Source: Candidatus Absconditabacterales bacterium (GTDB lineage: Bacteria; Patescibacteriota; Gracilibacteria; Absconditabacterales; Absconditicoccaceae). Taken from it: DNA of 64,000 bases. Shown here in pieces: positions 1-11,418 of the stretch (position 1 is its first letter; each line of letters begins with the position of its first letter). The stretch covers positions 1 to 64,000 of the forward strand of contig JANWWO010000004.1 of NCBI GenBank assembly GCA_025057375.1. The letters are read 5' to 3'. The notes under the pieces were generated by a model that worked only from the letters and a program-made list of their open reading frames with translations, was not told the DNA's origin and did no database searches. Made by a program: the position numbers and the translations under genes.

Positions 1-728
1 GATGAGCATCTCGAGATCCTAATGCTATCATTACACAAACACCACCAAAAAACACACAAACATTACCATCTACAACACCAAATCCTACGCCACAGCCTCG
101 TTCTACATCATCATCAGGTTGATGATCTCGTGGATCTGCTCCCAATGTGACGATATCATCACAAGCACAGCAACGCTTTGGATCAGAACAAGTAGAAGCA
201 TTTATACGAGCAAGAGCAAATGGTATCACAACAATAGATGATATGGATGTCTCTAGACCAAATGGTGAACTCCTCAGAAGGGATCTTGCAAAAATGCTGG
301 TAGAATTTAATCGCAATGTCCTCAATAATGATGAAACTATTAATGAATCATGTCGTTTTTGAGATATTGCATGACAAACACAAGAAATGAAAGACTTTAT
401 CATTCGTGCGTGCGAAATGGGATTGATGGGTCTCAAAGCAGATGGAACACCAGACACATTATTCAATCCAAATAATATTGTGACCAGAGCGGAATTTGGA
501 ACTACATTATCAAGAATCTATTTTGGCGATAAATACAATATTGATCTTGATGAACTTCAGAGATTAAATGATAGTGGCGTTCGTCGATATACGCGCCACC
601 TTGAAGCGTTGCAAACACATGGTATTATGAAATTTATTACTCCAGAACGAGCAAATGCATCAGAAAAAAGATGATTGACATGGATTGTGCTTCAAAGGGC
701 AAGCACGCTGCTTACATTCAATAAGTAG
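1..728 (+). CDS. SLH-type surface/secreted protein, C-terminal part (5' end outside window)
   Basis: The reading frame is open from the left edge (first full codon at position 3) to a TAG at 726-728. It opens with a Thr/Pro/Ser-rich stretch, then Ser-Gly repeats spelled partly by TGA codons, then a folded region. That region contains TRAEFGTTLSRIYFGD near base 485 and a second helix pair ending HLEALQTHGIMKF, which is the pattern of an S-layer homology (SLH) module: a conserved R-A-E-F followed by a helix, and a later G-I-M. SLH modules usually tether exported proteins to the cell surface; that is family knowledge. The extracellular location is inferred because the signal peptide lies outside the window. 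The next gene starts 113 bases downstream, so this is probably the end of its own transcript. Confidence 0.7.
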
Positions 729-841
729 TCAGTCATTGTTCTTTTCTTTTGTTGGCATCATAGTCGTTGTGATTATGATGTTTTTTTTGCTTTTTTGAGA
801 AAAGTATATATACTTTGGATGTGTTTTTATGCTTTTTGTAT

Positions 842-1372
842 ATGATGTATCGCTCGCCTTATAAAACTGTTTTTGATTTTTTTATTGTTGCTACTGGTCT
901 TGTTATTGTCTGATCAATTCTTGCACGATGATATGAACGAAAAGTGCAACAAGATATTGCTGAATCTGAACGTACGCTTCAGAGGATGCAAGCTCAATTA
1001 GACCAGATTGGTCAAGCAGATGCTTTTAATAAACTCGAATTTGCAAGAAGCGTAGTCAGACAACAGACTGTCTGAACAAAACGATCAGATCGTATTCAAA
1101 GTATTATTACTATTATTCAACAGTTGCAGTCAGTGAATTTTGGGGGTGATGTGATTCGCTTGTATGATTTTTCGATCAATGCCAACGAATTGGTTATTCA
1201 AGGAGAGACTGTAAATATCGCATTATTGTACCATACAATTCCTGGTTCTCATACGTCACTTTTTGATACATTTAAGAATTTGGATTTTGTACGTCGTTTA
1301 TCTGTCCGTGAATATGAAAGAGCTGGAACGGATAGTGTATGATTTACTTTGACAGCAGAGATTAGTTTTTAG
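842..1372 (+). CDS. PilN-like type IV pilus assembly membrane protein
   Basis: A 176-residue protein beginning at ATG 842 (doublet ATGATG) with a short cytoplasmic tail, one transmembrane helix at about residues 10-25, a helical and probably coiled-coil stalk (residues about 25-85) and a compact C-terminal domain. The topology (single N-terminal helix, coiled coil, small ferredoxin-like domain with a motif like LVIQGETVNIALL) is that of PilN, the inner-membrane alignment subunit of type IV pilus machines. The primary sequence is only weakly informative. The assignment rests on this architecture and on the genes that follow (PilO-like, then PilC). Four TGA codons are read as Gly inside it, one of them in the membrane helix. 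It ends in TAG at 1370-1372, 26 bases before the next start. Confidence 0.55.
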
Positions 1373-1398
1373 ATGCAATTTTATTTTTTCTTGACGGA

Positions 1399-2301
1399 AT
1401 GTTTTGATTTGGATCAAATGATAGTATGCAGATTGCACATACGCCTTTGGATACCGATGGTCAGCTTAATGTAGATAAAAACAGCGCTCACTCATCACAA
1501 ACAATGGCACAAAAAATTTTATCCCAAATTGGGAAAAAGGGAGATGCTCGTAATGTTCCAAGATTCCAAGATGTGAGATACAAAGTTTATAGTTTTTTGA
1601 TGTTTTTGGTTTTTTGGATGGTGACATTTGGTTATGCAGGGATTGGTGGATGGTGAGAAAAAGCATGGATGAGGGTAGAAAATATTTCTACACAAAAACA
1701 GTTGATTATGAAACAAATTGCTGATATTGCTGATACACGTGCAAGGTATAATGCCGATATTGATTTTATAAAATTGTTGGCATGAGTATTGCAACAAACA
1801 GATGGAATCCCTCCTATTGTTTTGTGTCTCAATCGTGAGCAGTCATGTGATGCACTTCCTGCTCAGATCCAAAATAATCTTTCCCTTGTTCGTGCGTTTG
1901 CACAACTTCAGTCTTTGGATAGCCCTAAAATGCTTATTGATGAATGAAAAATTCTCAAAAACATCAATGAGTTTCTTCTTCAGCGTGATCCTCTTGAAAG
2001 ACAGGTTATGTACAATGGGAAAATGAGATCTCTCTCTCTTGGAGAACCAGAACGTATTGAATGATTGCTGTACAAGCTTCCTGTAACAATAGATATTACA
2101 TTCCAATCAAAAGATGATGTGTTTGCATTTCTTCACAATATCGAAAAACGTCTTCATTATACACAAGAAGAATGATTTCAAACCAATCTTATCTATCATA
2201 TCAAAGACTTTACGTACGATGTTCTCAATTTTCAGTCTCCCCAAGATGTAAGAGTTGTTCTTGAGATGTTTTATTACAATTCGAAAAGATTGATTTGGTA
2301 A
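1399..2301 (+). CDS. PilO-like type IV pilus assembly membrane protein
   Basis: A 300-residue product if started at ATG 1399; ATG 1426 is an alternative nine codons later. It has a cytoplasmic segment of about 60 residues, one transmembrane helix (about residues 60-78), a long helical region and a C-terminal domain beginning with PVTIDITF and a helix containing FLHNIEKRL. This is the layout of PilO, which pairs with PilN in the pilus alignment complex. Its position between a PilN-like gene and pilC supports the call. Oddity: the frame stops at TAA 2299-2301 right after YYNSK, while the +2 frame across the same bases continues with a plausible acidic tail (FEKIDLVIDVVIDCDYDE, to a TAG at 2352-2354). 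The true C-terminus may therefore lie in another frame, or a small frameshift is present. Confidence 0.5.
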
Positions 2302-2414
2302 TAGATGTGGTGATTGACTGTGACTATGATGAGATAAGCGTATGGTTGTGATAGGACTGTTTTTATGTGGTTTCTTATGTATCAATCTTGTTCTTTACTC
2401 TCTTTTTACGTTTA

Positions 2415-3503
2415 ATGGATGAATTGATTTATCGTACGCTAAGGAGAATTGATGAAGATAGTTTTGATCTCCAAAAAAAAATTCTTTTTTTTAAAGAGCT
2501 TGGCTTTCTCTTACAGTGAGGTGTAGGTGTTGCTGATGCTCTTGCGTCACTTTATCACAATAGTGATAATTTTGCGGTCAAGACAATAGCAGAAGATATG
2601 CTTATTCATATCAATGCGTGAAAATCATTTTCCTATGCGATATCTCGTCAGCCTAAATTTTTTGATGAAACAGATAGTGCTATTCTCAAAGCTGCTGAAA
2701 AAACCTGAGAACTTGCAAAAATTCTTACACTACTTGCAAAAGAGTATGCTTTTTTGGCAACAGTAACCAATGAAGCAAAATCAGCACTGACATATCCTGT
2801 TGTTTTGATTGTGATTGCTTTTTCGGCCGTGATTGCGCTTTTTGTTTTTGTGTTGCCGGGGATTTTTTCTATTTATGAGCAGTTTCCGAATGTTGATTTG
2901 CCATGGACGACACAGATACTTCAGGCGATATCGTCATCACTGATCAATCATCGAAAAGGACTCCTGATATGGGGATGATTAGGTCTTGTTGTTTTTTCTA
3001 TTTTTCTATCGACACCCCAAGGTCAAAAAATTTCTTATCGTGTTTTGTATCATACGCCTGTTCTTGATAAGATTATCCAAGCCTTTTATTTGATCAAAAT
3101 TTCTAGATACGCAAAAATACTCCTCAATGCTTGACTCAATTATGTCCAAACATTTGCTATGATCAAACAGATTATCAATCATGCATTTTTTGATGACTTT
3201 TTTCGTGATGTTCAAAGGGTAGTTAGTACAGGACAACAATTGGTTAGTTGACTTCAGCTCCATCCTGACATTTTTCCTACAACAGTGACGGCTCTGATTG
3301 CAGTATGAGAGCAAACAGCAAATGTTGCCAATAGCTTTGACGCTGCATTGGAAATGTATGAGGAAGAATTGCGTACGTCTATTAAATCAATTTCCAAATT
3401 GATTGAACCACTTTTAATGGTTATTATTTGAGGACTGATTGTTATGATTGCTCTTGGAGTTTATGGAGTGATTATGAATATCATGGATGTTGTCCAAGTA
3501 TAA
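2415..3503 (+). CDS. pilC: type IV pilus inner-membrane platform protein PilC/GspF
   Basis: A 362-residue polytopic protein of the GspF/PilC family, the inner-membrane platform that couples the pilus motor ATPase to pilin insertion or extraction. It shows the duplicated GspF domain: a cytoplasmic helical half (residues about 30-110), a hydrophobic hairpin starting YPVVLIVIAFSAVIALFVF (about residue 130), a second cytoplasmic half with TVTALIAVGEQTANV, and a C-terminal helix pair LMVIIGGLIVMIALGVYG. The length is close to the usual 380-400 residues. Nine in-frame TGA codons sit where glycines are expected, for example the G before EQT. ATG 2415 is used; an unused 39-codon frame (2342-2461, hydrophobic) overlaps the start. 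Stop TAA 3501-3503. Confidence 0.85.
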
Positions 3504-3960
3504 GGATAGATTTGTGTCATTGGTAGTTTTTATGATGAGATTCGTGCAGATCCTTTTTTGGTGTGGTGTGATTTATCGCTATTATAAAAATTGCAAGAAA
3601 AATCCATTACTATGCATATTCTATCAATAATTACGTGAATTACGTTGCATCTTTCTCTCAATGAATGATCGTATAGTGATGGGTAGGTACTTGTTATATT
3701 GCATGACAGACGTCACTTTTCTTGCAAGCTATAAATCTGGATTTTTTCCTTATATGCCGTGTGCTTGAAATTTGTATGTTGTATTATTTTTTTGCATAAC
3801 CATGATTTATTCTAGGATATAAAGATTTTTATTATGATTATAATTATTGGTGGTGCATGTTGAAATATAATAATATAATTAAGATGATTATTTTTTCTCT
3901 TGCAAACGGAAAAGAAAAGTATAGTGTGAGTGCTTAGTTTTTTATTTGTTTCTGTTCCCT
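3504..3960. other. intergenic region, 457 bases
   Basis: No recognisable gene. It contains one short hydrophobic frame (3532-3630, 32 codons, Met-Met-Arg-Phe start) with no support beyond openness. Near the right end is a TTGCAA box (3900-3905) in a TTTTTTCTCTTG context with a TATAGT at 3920-3925. The spacing is only 14 bp, so it is a poor match to the 16-bp promoters seen elsewhere, but it is the likeliest promoter for the SulP gene that starts at 3961. Confidence 0.4.
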
Positions 3961-5601
3961 ATGATAAAAGAGAGCATTATACACTCCTTGCGCACTAACC
4001 GAAAATCATGATTAGCAGTTTCTGTCGTGTCCTTATGTTTATCTATTCCACTGGCTCTTGCAAGTGGCGCAGCTCCTTTGCAGGGTATTATTGCTGCGAT
4101 GCGATGATGATTGTGTGCCGCAATCTGGTGATGATCTCGTTATAATATCATTTGACCAGCATGAGCGTTGACATGATTGTTGTTTACATTCGTTCTTTCG
4201 CATGGTTCCCATCTACTTCCTTTATTGACAATATGTGTTTGATTATGGATTTTTCTTTTTTCATGGTTAAAGATTTCGACAGCGATTACCTCGATCCCTT
4301 CTCCTGTTTTGCATTGATTTATGATTGGTGTGTGAATAACAATTTTGTTGACACAACTCAATAATGCATTGGGATTGGTTGATCTGCCTCAACACATGCA
4401 TCTCATCCCAAATCTTATTGAAACGATCATGCATCGATCATCCATCAATGCTGTCAGTCTGGGGATTTTTCTTTTCTGATTATGATTTTTGGTGGTACGG
4501 AAAAAAATGGGATGGAATATTCCTGGTGTCTTACCCCTTTCTCTTTTTGGTATCATTTGATGATATGTTGCCAATTGATCCCCAGGACTTGTCCTTTTAG
4601 CATCTCAATTTCCAGAGCTACATTTTTCACTTTGGACATGATGGTTCACTTCTCTAACTTCGTGGACTGATCTGCATATGTGGTATGTAGTCCTCACTTC
4701 TTCGTTTGTGATTGCAGCAGTTGCCTTGCTGGAAACGATTATTTCAGCAAAAATTGCTGACCAGAAAACACAGACACAGCATCATCAATGAAATGAGATT
4801 CGTGGATTAGTTCGAGCAAATGTTGTTAATGGTATTTTTGGAGGGATGCCTGTAACAGGAGTTTTTTTGAGGACAGCACTTAATATTGAAGCCTGAGCAC
4901 AATCGTCGTGGTCGCAAGGGATCAATGCAGTCTGTATTATGATCATTGCTTTTTTTTGATTTCAGTATTTTACCTATATTCCTGTAGCGATTGTTGCTGC
5001 CATTTTGATCCATTTGGCATGGTGAATGATTCGTACACCACATTTTTTTGATTTGCGAAATCGTGATCGTTTCGCACGGGGTATTATGTGTACGGTAGCT
5101 CTAGTGACTGTTTTATATGATCCTATGTATGGTATTCTTGCATGAACTAGCATTTCATTGTTGTCATTTTTGAGTAAAGCAAAAAATGGACAGGCACGTG
5201 TTATTGTGTTTCGTCAAGGAATATTTTATAACAAACTGTTATTGGCAACATACAAAAAAAATCCTGACGCTAATGACTGTCTGATTATTAAAATTCCTGA
5301 TTCTTTGTCATTTCTAAATGTATCAACGTTACGTGACGAACTTCGATCTCTTCCCAACACGTACGTGATTTTGTCGTTTTCTCAAGTGTATTCACTTGAT
5401 ATTGATGGGAATGATCTGATAACGTCATATTTGATGATGATGAAAAACAAAGGAAGAGAAGTGCGAATTACTGGTGCCATCTGATGAGTTGAGCATTATG
5501 TTCAGCAGTATGTTATCCAAGGTCTTATTAGTGTTGATCATATTTTCTCATCTACCGCACAAGCATTAAATCAGATTACTTTATTCTCTTGCCCTGTATA
5601 A
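3961..5601 (+). CDS. SulP-family anion transporter with C-terminal STAS-like domain
   Basis: A 546-residue membrane protein of the SulP (SLC26) superfamily. The family signature begins around residue 30 with LALASGAAPLQGIIAA, then NIIGPAGALTGLL, where several glycines are TGA. About ten to twelve hydrophobic helices follow, including LHGFMIGVGITILL and VALLETIISAKIAD. The last 140 residues form a soluble alpha/beta region containing DSLSFLNVSTLRDEL and VILSFSQVYSLD, which fits a STAS domain. Family members move sulfate, bicarbonate or other anions; the substrate here cannot be read from sequence. Start ATG 3961 follows a CT-rich tract. Stop TAA 5599-5601; thymidylate kinase follows after 79 bases. 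A second, more divergent SulP-like gene lies at 56375. Confidence 0.8.
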
Positions 5602-5625
5602 GTATTGCGAGGTTTATATTTTCTC

Positions 5626-5653
5626 TTGTATTCGTTTTCAAAATCAGTACATA
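5626..5653 (+). promoter_or_regulatory. predicted promoter for tmk
   Basis: TTGTAT (5626-5631) in a TTTTCTCTTG context, 16 bp spacer, TACATA (5648-5653), 27 bases before the tmk start. It matches the layout of the other promoters in the window. Confidence 0.45.
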
Positions 5654-5680
5654 TACATATTCTGGTTTATTACTCTCATT

Positions 5681-6337
5681 ATGATGGGAATCCCACGTTT
5701 TTTTGTGTTTGAGTGAGTGCATGGTGCTGGTAAGTCTACACTTGTGTCCGCATGTGCCGATGCTCTCATCGCAACCTGATATCCTGTTAAAACATTTACT
5801 TTTCCTGATAGATCAACCGATTTAGGTAAAAGCATTAGATCATTGATTACTGATCCTCGTGTGGTAGGGGAGTGGCGTATTGTTGGCTCACTATATGCGT
5901 GATTTGCCAATCGGTTTCATACATGTATTGATGATGGGAAAACAGTGTGGTTGTGTGATAGGCATTCGGTGACAAGTGGGTTAGTTTTTCAGGATGATAT
6001 TCCTGATGCGATACGTGAAGAATTGTACTGACCCAGTCTTGGTGCTCTCCGTGATGAGGGTCAAATTATTTTTTGTGACTGTGATGATGAAATAGCAAGA
6101 CAGAGATGGTCGCAGAGAAATATGAAATTGCATGATAGTGATGAATTCGAAAAAAACAAGGCACGTGATGCGTTTTTTGCTCACTATGAGGAGTTCACGA
6201 AAAAAATGAGACATTATTTTTTGCCAGCGTGCGCAGCCTGGTGACTGTCTTCATGGACAATTGATTCTTCCTCTGTACTTGCTGATACCAGGGATGCTGT
6301 GTGTGCTTTTATTATTTCACGCTTATCTCGTCACTAA
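5681..6337 (+). CDS. tmk: thymidylate kinase
   Basis: A 218-residue P-loop kinase that phosphorylates dTMP to dTDP, the last specific step of dTTP synthesis. The N-terminus shows FFVFEGVHGAGKSTL, a Walker A in which one Gly is TGA, followed by TFTFPDRSTDLGKSIR, which carries the DR(S/T) nucleotide-binding element of Tmk. WLCDRHSVTSGLVFQ corresponds to the conserved DRY/DRF motif region. The lid and the C-terminal helix bundle follow at the expected distances. Start ATG 5681 is the first of two tandem ATGs; the stop is TAA 6335-6337. It is divergent (DRHS where many family members have DRY), but the length and order of motifs are normal. Confidence 0.8.
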
Positions 6338-6373
6338 TACATGCGCACGAGCTTTTTTATTCTTTTTTTATGT

Positions 6374-7285
6374 ATGAAAATTACTGTTGATCTCAATCGT
6401 CGTCGCTCATTGATGAGGGCTCATACTGCTACGCATCTTCTTCATGACCAACTTCAGCGTTTTTTCCCTGACACCAAACAGGAATGATCATGGGTTGGGA
6501 CTGATGCTTTGAGGTTTGATTATCGTGCTGATCGTTTTTTGACGACAGAGGAAGTTGATGAGATTGTTGCGACAATCAATGCGTGTATTATCGCTGATTA
6601 TGCTGTTGTGGTCGAAGAGATGTCGTTTGATGATGCAAAAAAACTTTGAGCAAAAGCCTTTTTTGCTGATAAATACGGGGATCGTGTTCGTGTGGTGCGT
6701 ATTGATCAGACAACAAGTATTGAGTTGTGTGGTGGGACCCATGTAAACCACACAGGAGAGATTTGAGCTTTTTTGGTAACTGGACAAGAGAGCGTGAGCG
6801 CTGGAGTAAAGAGAATTCATGCCGTTTGTGGTCCAGCAGTTGCAGAATATGCACAATCACTTGAACATCGTCTTGTTTCATACGCACGTAAACTTGATCT
6901 TGCGTCCTGGTCACAAATAGACGAAAAAATGACAAAAATGATCATAGATATGCGTCAGATGACTACGCAACGTGAAACCCTTTTCCATGCATTAGTCGCT
7001 CTCCTTGCGCAGACCAATCCTGATGTAATATATGACGGTTGCTATGGATATCGTTTACAAGGATGATGGACATTGATTCCCTTAAAGGATCTTGCATCTA
7101 TCCTCAAAAATCTTTCTTTGGCGTATCCTCTGTGTGTATGGGATGAGACAGGATCGTTTGTCCTGGTGGGGACAGATATAGTGTCAGCAAAAACGCTTGC
7201 TCAAACATGGTGAGTACGTGGTGGCTGATCTGATCGTTGTATTCAAGGGAAAGATCAACGTATTGTTGCTCTTATGACATCGTAG
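6374..7285 (+). CDS. stand-alone C-terminal half of alanyl-tRNA synthetase (editing domain + DHHA1/C-Ala)
   Basis: A 303-residue protein that covers only the editing and C-terminal parts of AlaRS. The zinc-binding and deacylation motifs are intact: HTATH at residues 17-21 and CGGTH at 119-123. The surrounding text ([46 protein letters not shown]) is of AlaRS type rather than small-AlaX type. The C-terminus has a DHHA1-like glycine-rich element near residue 280 ([16 protein letters not shown]). The adenylation core and tRNA-recognition domain (about 450 residues) are absent, and an in-frame start at ATG 6374 follows the tmk stop by 36 bases. It is therefore either half of a split AlaRS whose catalytic half lies elsewhere, or an AlaX-L type trans-editing enzyme clearing Ser- and Gly-tRNA(Ala). 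Confidence 0.8.
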
Positions 7286-7433
7286 TCTTTGGTTTTTGTT
7301 TCCGATGTTGGGTGTGATGATGGTTGTTGATGTGATCATGAAGGCACGATATATAATAAGGATCTTTTTTATTATTCTGTGTAGTGTGGATTATCCTCAT
7401 TACGCGGGGATGATGTGTTAGGAAACATAACTC

Positions 7434-8687
7434 TTAACGAAGAATCTCTTTGAGCCGTTGTGCAGGTGTTCTTCTAGTAATCAATTGATGGGAGGGGACG
7501 ATATTATATGTTGGGAGGATGGTCATCAATGCTTGACGATAGGTAATGACTCATGCATCATTGTTTTGTTCACCTGCTACAAGTTCAGATACCATGCTGG
7601 GTGAAACGAATCATGATGAATGATAGATTGCATCAATTGTGGATCATGACCAAACACGCGTCAGTCAAAGATTTTTTGCCTGATCGAGTAGTGCCATTGT
7701 TTGATTATTGCGATAGCGTGGATCGTCAGAATAGGCTGGAATATGAGGATTGGCTTGATGATTGGCAAGGACAAGGAGTGCAAGAAAATCACGTGGCGTG
7801 ATAGGTTTATCCAGTGTTGATGAGGAAACTGTCGTGAGTCAAAGTGATTGAGCAGATGTAATCATGACTTGTTCAGGTGTTTGTTTAGTCGGTTTGGAGG
7901 GAGATGATTGTGATGGCGTTGCACTTGCATGGATACGGAAAAGATGATCAAGATTTGTTTTGGGTTGTTCCAGATTGATGATGAGAGTATGAGGTCATGA
8001 TCTATACAAACGACTCAAAATAAATGCTCGTTCTCCTCTACTGATATAAGGATTGGCGCTGCTATCGAGAATAAGAAGTCACGAGCTATCAAATCCAGGA
8101 ATGATGATTGTGAGTAAGCCAACCAAACGTCTTGCCTCACGACGTGTGACTAAGTCATCTTTGTTTTCAAGTCGTCCTGATCCAAGTATTCTTTCTACCC
8201 TCAAAAGTCTGCGTCGATCGTCGTCTTTTATTGTGCGTCTTGTCAAGAGTTTTTCGATTGCTGTTGTATTGTGTATTGTAATGATTTGTCTTGCGAGGAG
8301 ACGTTGGATTGTTTGTCGGATGTCGTGACGACGAATATAGTTGGTTGGGAAAAAAGATCATTCTCTGATTGTATGAAACATCAAACAATGACTAGCAACA
8401 TAGAGAATTGATTGACGAAAGGGATTTGTTGCAATATCGCCAAAGTTTGTATCGCAGTCTCATTGAGTCAATGAAGAAGTGGATGCTTGCATTTGTGTTC
8501 AGGAAGAAGTAGTCTGACGTGATTGTGATCCTGTTTGATTTGATTGTGCTTCTGTTCATGATTCCGTTTGGTCAGTGTGTTGTGCTCTGAGTGTCAGGAG
8601 AAAATCTACCAAGGGACGGTCTTGGGCAGAAACGCTTCCATACATACTGGTCAAAAGAATGGTTATGATCGCTCATAGCACAAACAT
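7434..8687 (-). CDS. exported SLH-like protein
   Basis: A 417-residue minus-strand protein from ATG at 8685-8687 to TAA at 7434-7436. The N-terminus is a clear signal peptide (FVLGAIITILLTSMYGSVSAQ, cut near residue 22). A Ser/Thr/Gln-rich linker follows (residues about 30-85), then a domain starting near residue 88 with CDTNFGDIATNPFRQSILYV. The motif FGDIA..PFR.SI and the later RR.DIRQTIQRLLAR fit S-layer homology repeats. A second, similar segment near the C-terminus (VITYRQALMTILPTY) suggests at least two SLH-like repeats separated by a variable middle. It is probably surface attached. It converges on the AlaRS-C gene with a 148-base gap and diverges from the large membrane protein downstream. 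Confidence 0.6.
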
Positions 8688-8795
8688 GGAGTTTGACAAG
8701 TGATAAAAATGTATTCTTATTATAATAAAAAAATATACAATGTCAAATATTATATATAAATGTAGTGAGTGGTTGATGATGTATTGGATGTTTGT

Positions 8796-11324
8796 ATGTG
8801 TATCGTACTTTTTTGGGTGAGTAGCATATCTTTCTGGTTGTTCTTTTTTCGTGAGAAAATTTGCAAAATAATCGTCTTTTTTTTATACTTATCCAAAGGT
8901 TTTTTATTCTTTTTTGCGTTGATGCATCTGCTTCCTACCAATGATGATATTCAATCAACGATACAAACCTACAAAACATTTTTTTCTTTGGTCTATATGT
9001 ACGGGTTGCCTGTGGTGTATCTGGTTGTTTCACTTCTGACTATACACTATGTGTTGGGGATGGATATTGATGTTGTGGTTGCCCAGAGAACTGATGCAAT
9101 CAGACTCCAAGAAAGAACCAAACGTGTTGCGTTTGATTCCTATTTTGAGCAGGGGATGTCATTGTCGGGGCTCTCATTAATTGCTAAATGAGGACCGATG
9201 ACGATCAAAGATTGAGTTATCGAATCATTCAACAATATAATGACCTATAATGGGATGATTTTGCCCAGGGTTGTTTCTATCAAACAAAATATCCCATTGA
9301 GACACGCAGAGACTTTTTCTGTCCCAGGGTATAATCTTAAAGATCTGCAAGTATATCTTGATAATGTTATTTATACGCTTTCCAATAGAGTAAATAAAAT
9401 AGATGATAAGCCTGCTCTTGAGACTATTCCGTGAGATCCAATTCGTTTTTGGTCATTGACGTGTTTGTTTACTGCGTGAGTTGTTCCTGGTGTGTGTGAT
9501 GGATTTGTTCGTGATTTTTTAGACAGTTTTTGGCTTTATGAGTTGCAGCCTCATGCTCAAATGATTCTTGATATTTTTAGAAAAATAGAACATAATAAGC
9601 AATTCACATCACTTTTTTGTGAGGGATTGATCAACCATATCAGGATTAGTCTCAAGGGTGATGTTGTTTTTTCTAACCTTGCCAATCGTTGTGGTGAGAA
9701 GTATTTTTCAGCATATGAAATGCTTGTTTCTCTCCAGACAGTGAATAATGAAATTGATGGATTGGGGATAGGCCCAAGGGTCTTTAGGAATCAAAGTCTC
9801 AATATCTACAAAGTATTGTCTGCACAGCAAAGAATCTTTGTTGATCTCCGTCAAAAAAGATTCAATTCGATGCGTATCGACTCCTATCTTACTTTTATTG
9901 AAGAATTGCTAAAACATGGAAGTTTGCCACCGATTTATCGAGATGTTATTTTCTTATTTAATAATGATATTTTAGCAAAAAGGCTCTTGTCCGCTGATAT
10001 TGCATCTGTTGTGACAGATATTGCGACGATCAAAAATCTAATCAATAGGATAGAAATGATTAATCTTGGGAATCCTGCGTTGTGATATCCTTGAGTGCGT
10101 GCCAAGCTTTTATCTTCAAAATTACAAACGCTCTTTAGCGATGAGATTATGCAAGAAAATGATCAAAAACTTCCTTTGGATCAACGTTTTTTGAAAAGAT
10201 TTTCGTTCCCTTTTTATTCTATCTTGGATGTACGTGTAGGTGATAATGATACTATTGTGACCAATGGCGTCTTGAGATTTGATGAATTGGAAGCAGAGCA
10301 GATCTCTTTTGATGTCCAAATTGAATTTTTTGAACAATGAAGCACCTATGTTGTTCGTTCGTTTAGATTTCTTATGCCAGATGGCCTTACTCCACTGCAG
10401 GCTTTGGAAACAGTCAGACCACAGGCAGCTCGTTATGGTCTAATGATTGATGAAGCTGTGACACAAGAAGAGATTGTGCTTGATCCACAGGCGAGCTGAT
10501 TTGACCAACAGCGTTTTGATGACTATATGAACGTGATCGAACGTTTAGAGCTTATTCGTGGGTTCCAAGAACTCAATGAAGTTATGACGCTGGTTCTTGC
10601 AAAAAATACTATCAATCTCAACCAGCTCTATCCTGTTCTTTTCAAGAATCTCGACTTTATGTTTCAAGAATCTAGTGACATTACACTCTGTGAGCGTCTT
10701 ATAGAACTTGAGATTACGCCGTCATCATGTGACGATACAACGATTATAGTCAGTCAAGACTTTTTTGGTAAAACATATACGTATACATTTGGTCATGATA
10801 AGTGAGTCTTATTGACGTATGAGGTGGATAATCAAGAGTTACAGGCTCGTATTTTCCGTGAGATGTGATTGCCCAATACCAATGAAGTGTCTCTTCCTCC
10901 CGTTATTGCCCAAATTCTTTCTATTCCTCCAGAGATGCCTCGTGAGCCAACCATTTTTGATGATGATGAGACACCATCTGATGTCAGAGTCCTGATTGTT
11001 TGATTTGTAACCAAATATCTTGGGAGAGAACCCCTTGCTGTCTTGACCAAATGATGAAAAACTCTTATTGGAGTGCAATTGTGACAAGAGTGAGATGAAA
11101 CGATTATCTTTGAGTATGATGTCGTTACCAATCGCCTTGTACATGGCTACTTTCCTGAATTGGGAACGAGATTTATGATGGAAAATATCAATCTTGCTTT
11201 TACTGATGACAATGCATGACGTTTTCGTCTGATTGCAAGAGAACCTCTCCGTTATTTTCAGAGAGATTTCCCTTCTATCATATGACTTTTGGAACAAAGA
11301 CGTAGTGCCCAAGAGCAAGAGTAA
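8796..11324 (+). CDS. large membrane-anchored protein of unknown function
   Basis: Not recognised. Read from ATG 8796 it is 842 residues (GTG 8769 is an alternative start; TAG 8763-8765 bounds the frame). Two or three hydrophobic helices occupy residues 1-95 (FWLFFFREKICKIIVFFLYL; VYLVVSLLTIHYVL). The remaining 750 residues are soluble, mixed alpha/beta, with no Cys clusters or nucleotide-binding motifs that I can see. About 14 in-frame TGA codons were read as Gly without a single TAA or TAG, and codon use matches the neighbours, so the frame is real. An AT-rich TATATAAATG lies just upstream. A terminator (11365-11400) follows its TAA at 11322-11324. It could be a scaffold or envelope protein; its location next to a VWA membrane protein is the only contextual hint. 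Confidence 0.65.
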
Positions 11325-11364
11325 TACAATGATTTTTGCTTGAAAACCTTGTGAAAAAAACTAT

Positions 11365-11400
11365 ACTGACCTTTAGTGTACTGTGTGGTCAGTTTTTTTA
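11365..11400 (+). terminator. rho-independent terminator
   Basis: Stem ACTGACC (11365-11371) pairs with GGTCAGT (11387-11393) and is followed by a run of seven T. It is placed 40 bases after the stop of the large unknown gene. Confidence 0.75.
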
Positions 11401-11418
11401 GTCTTTCTTGGTGGTGTG

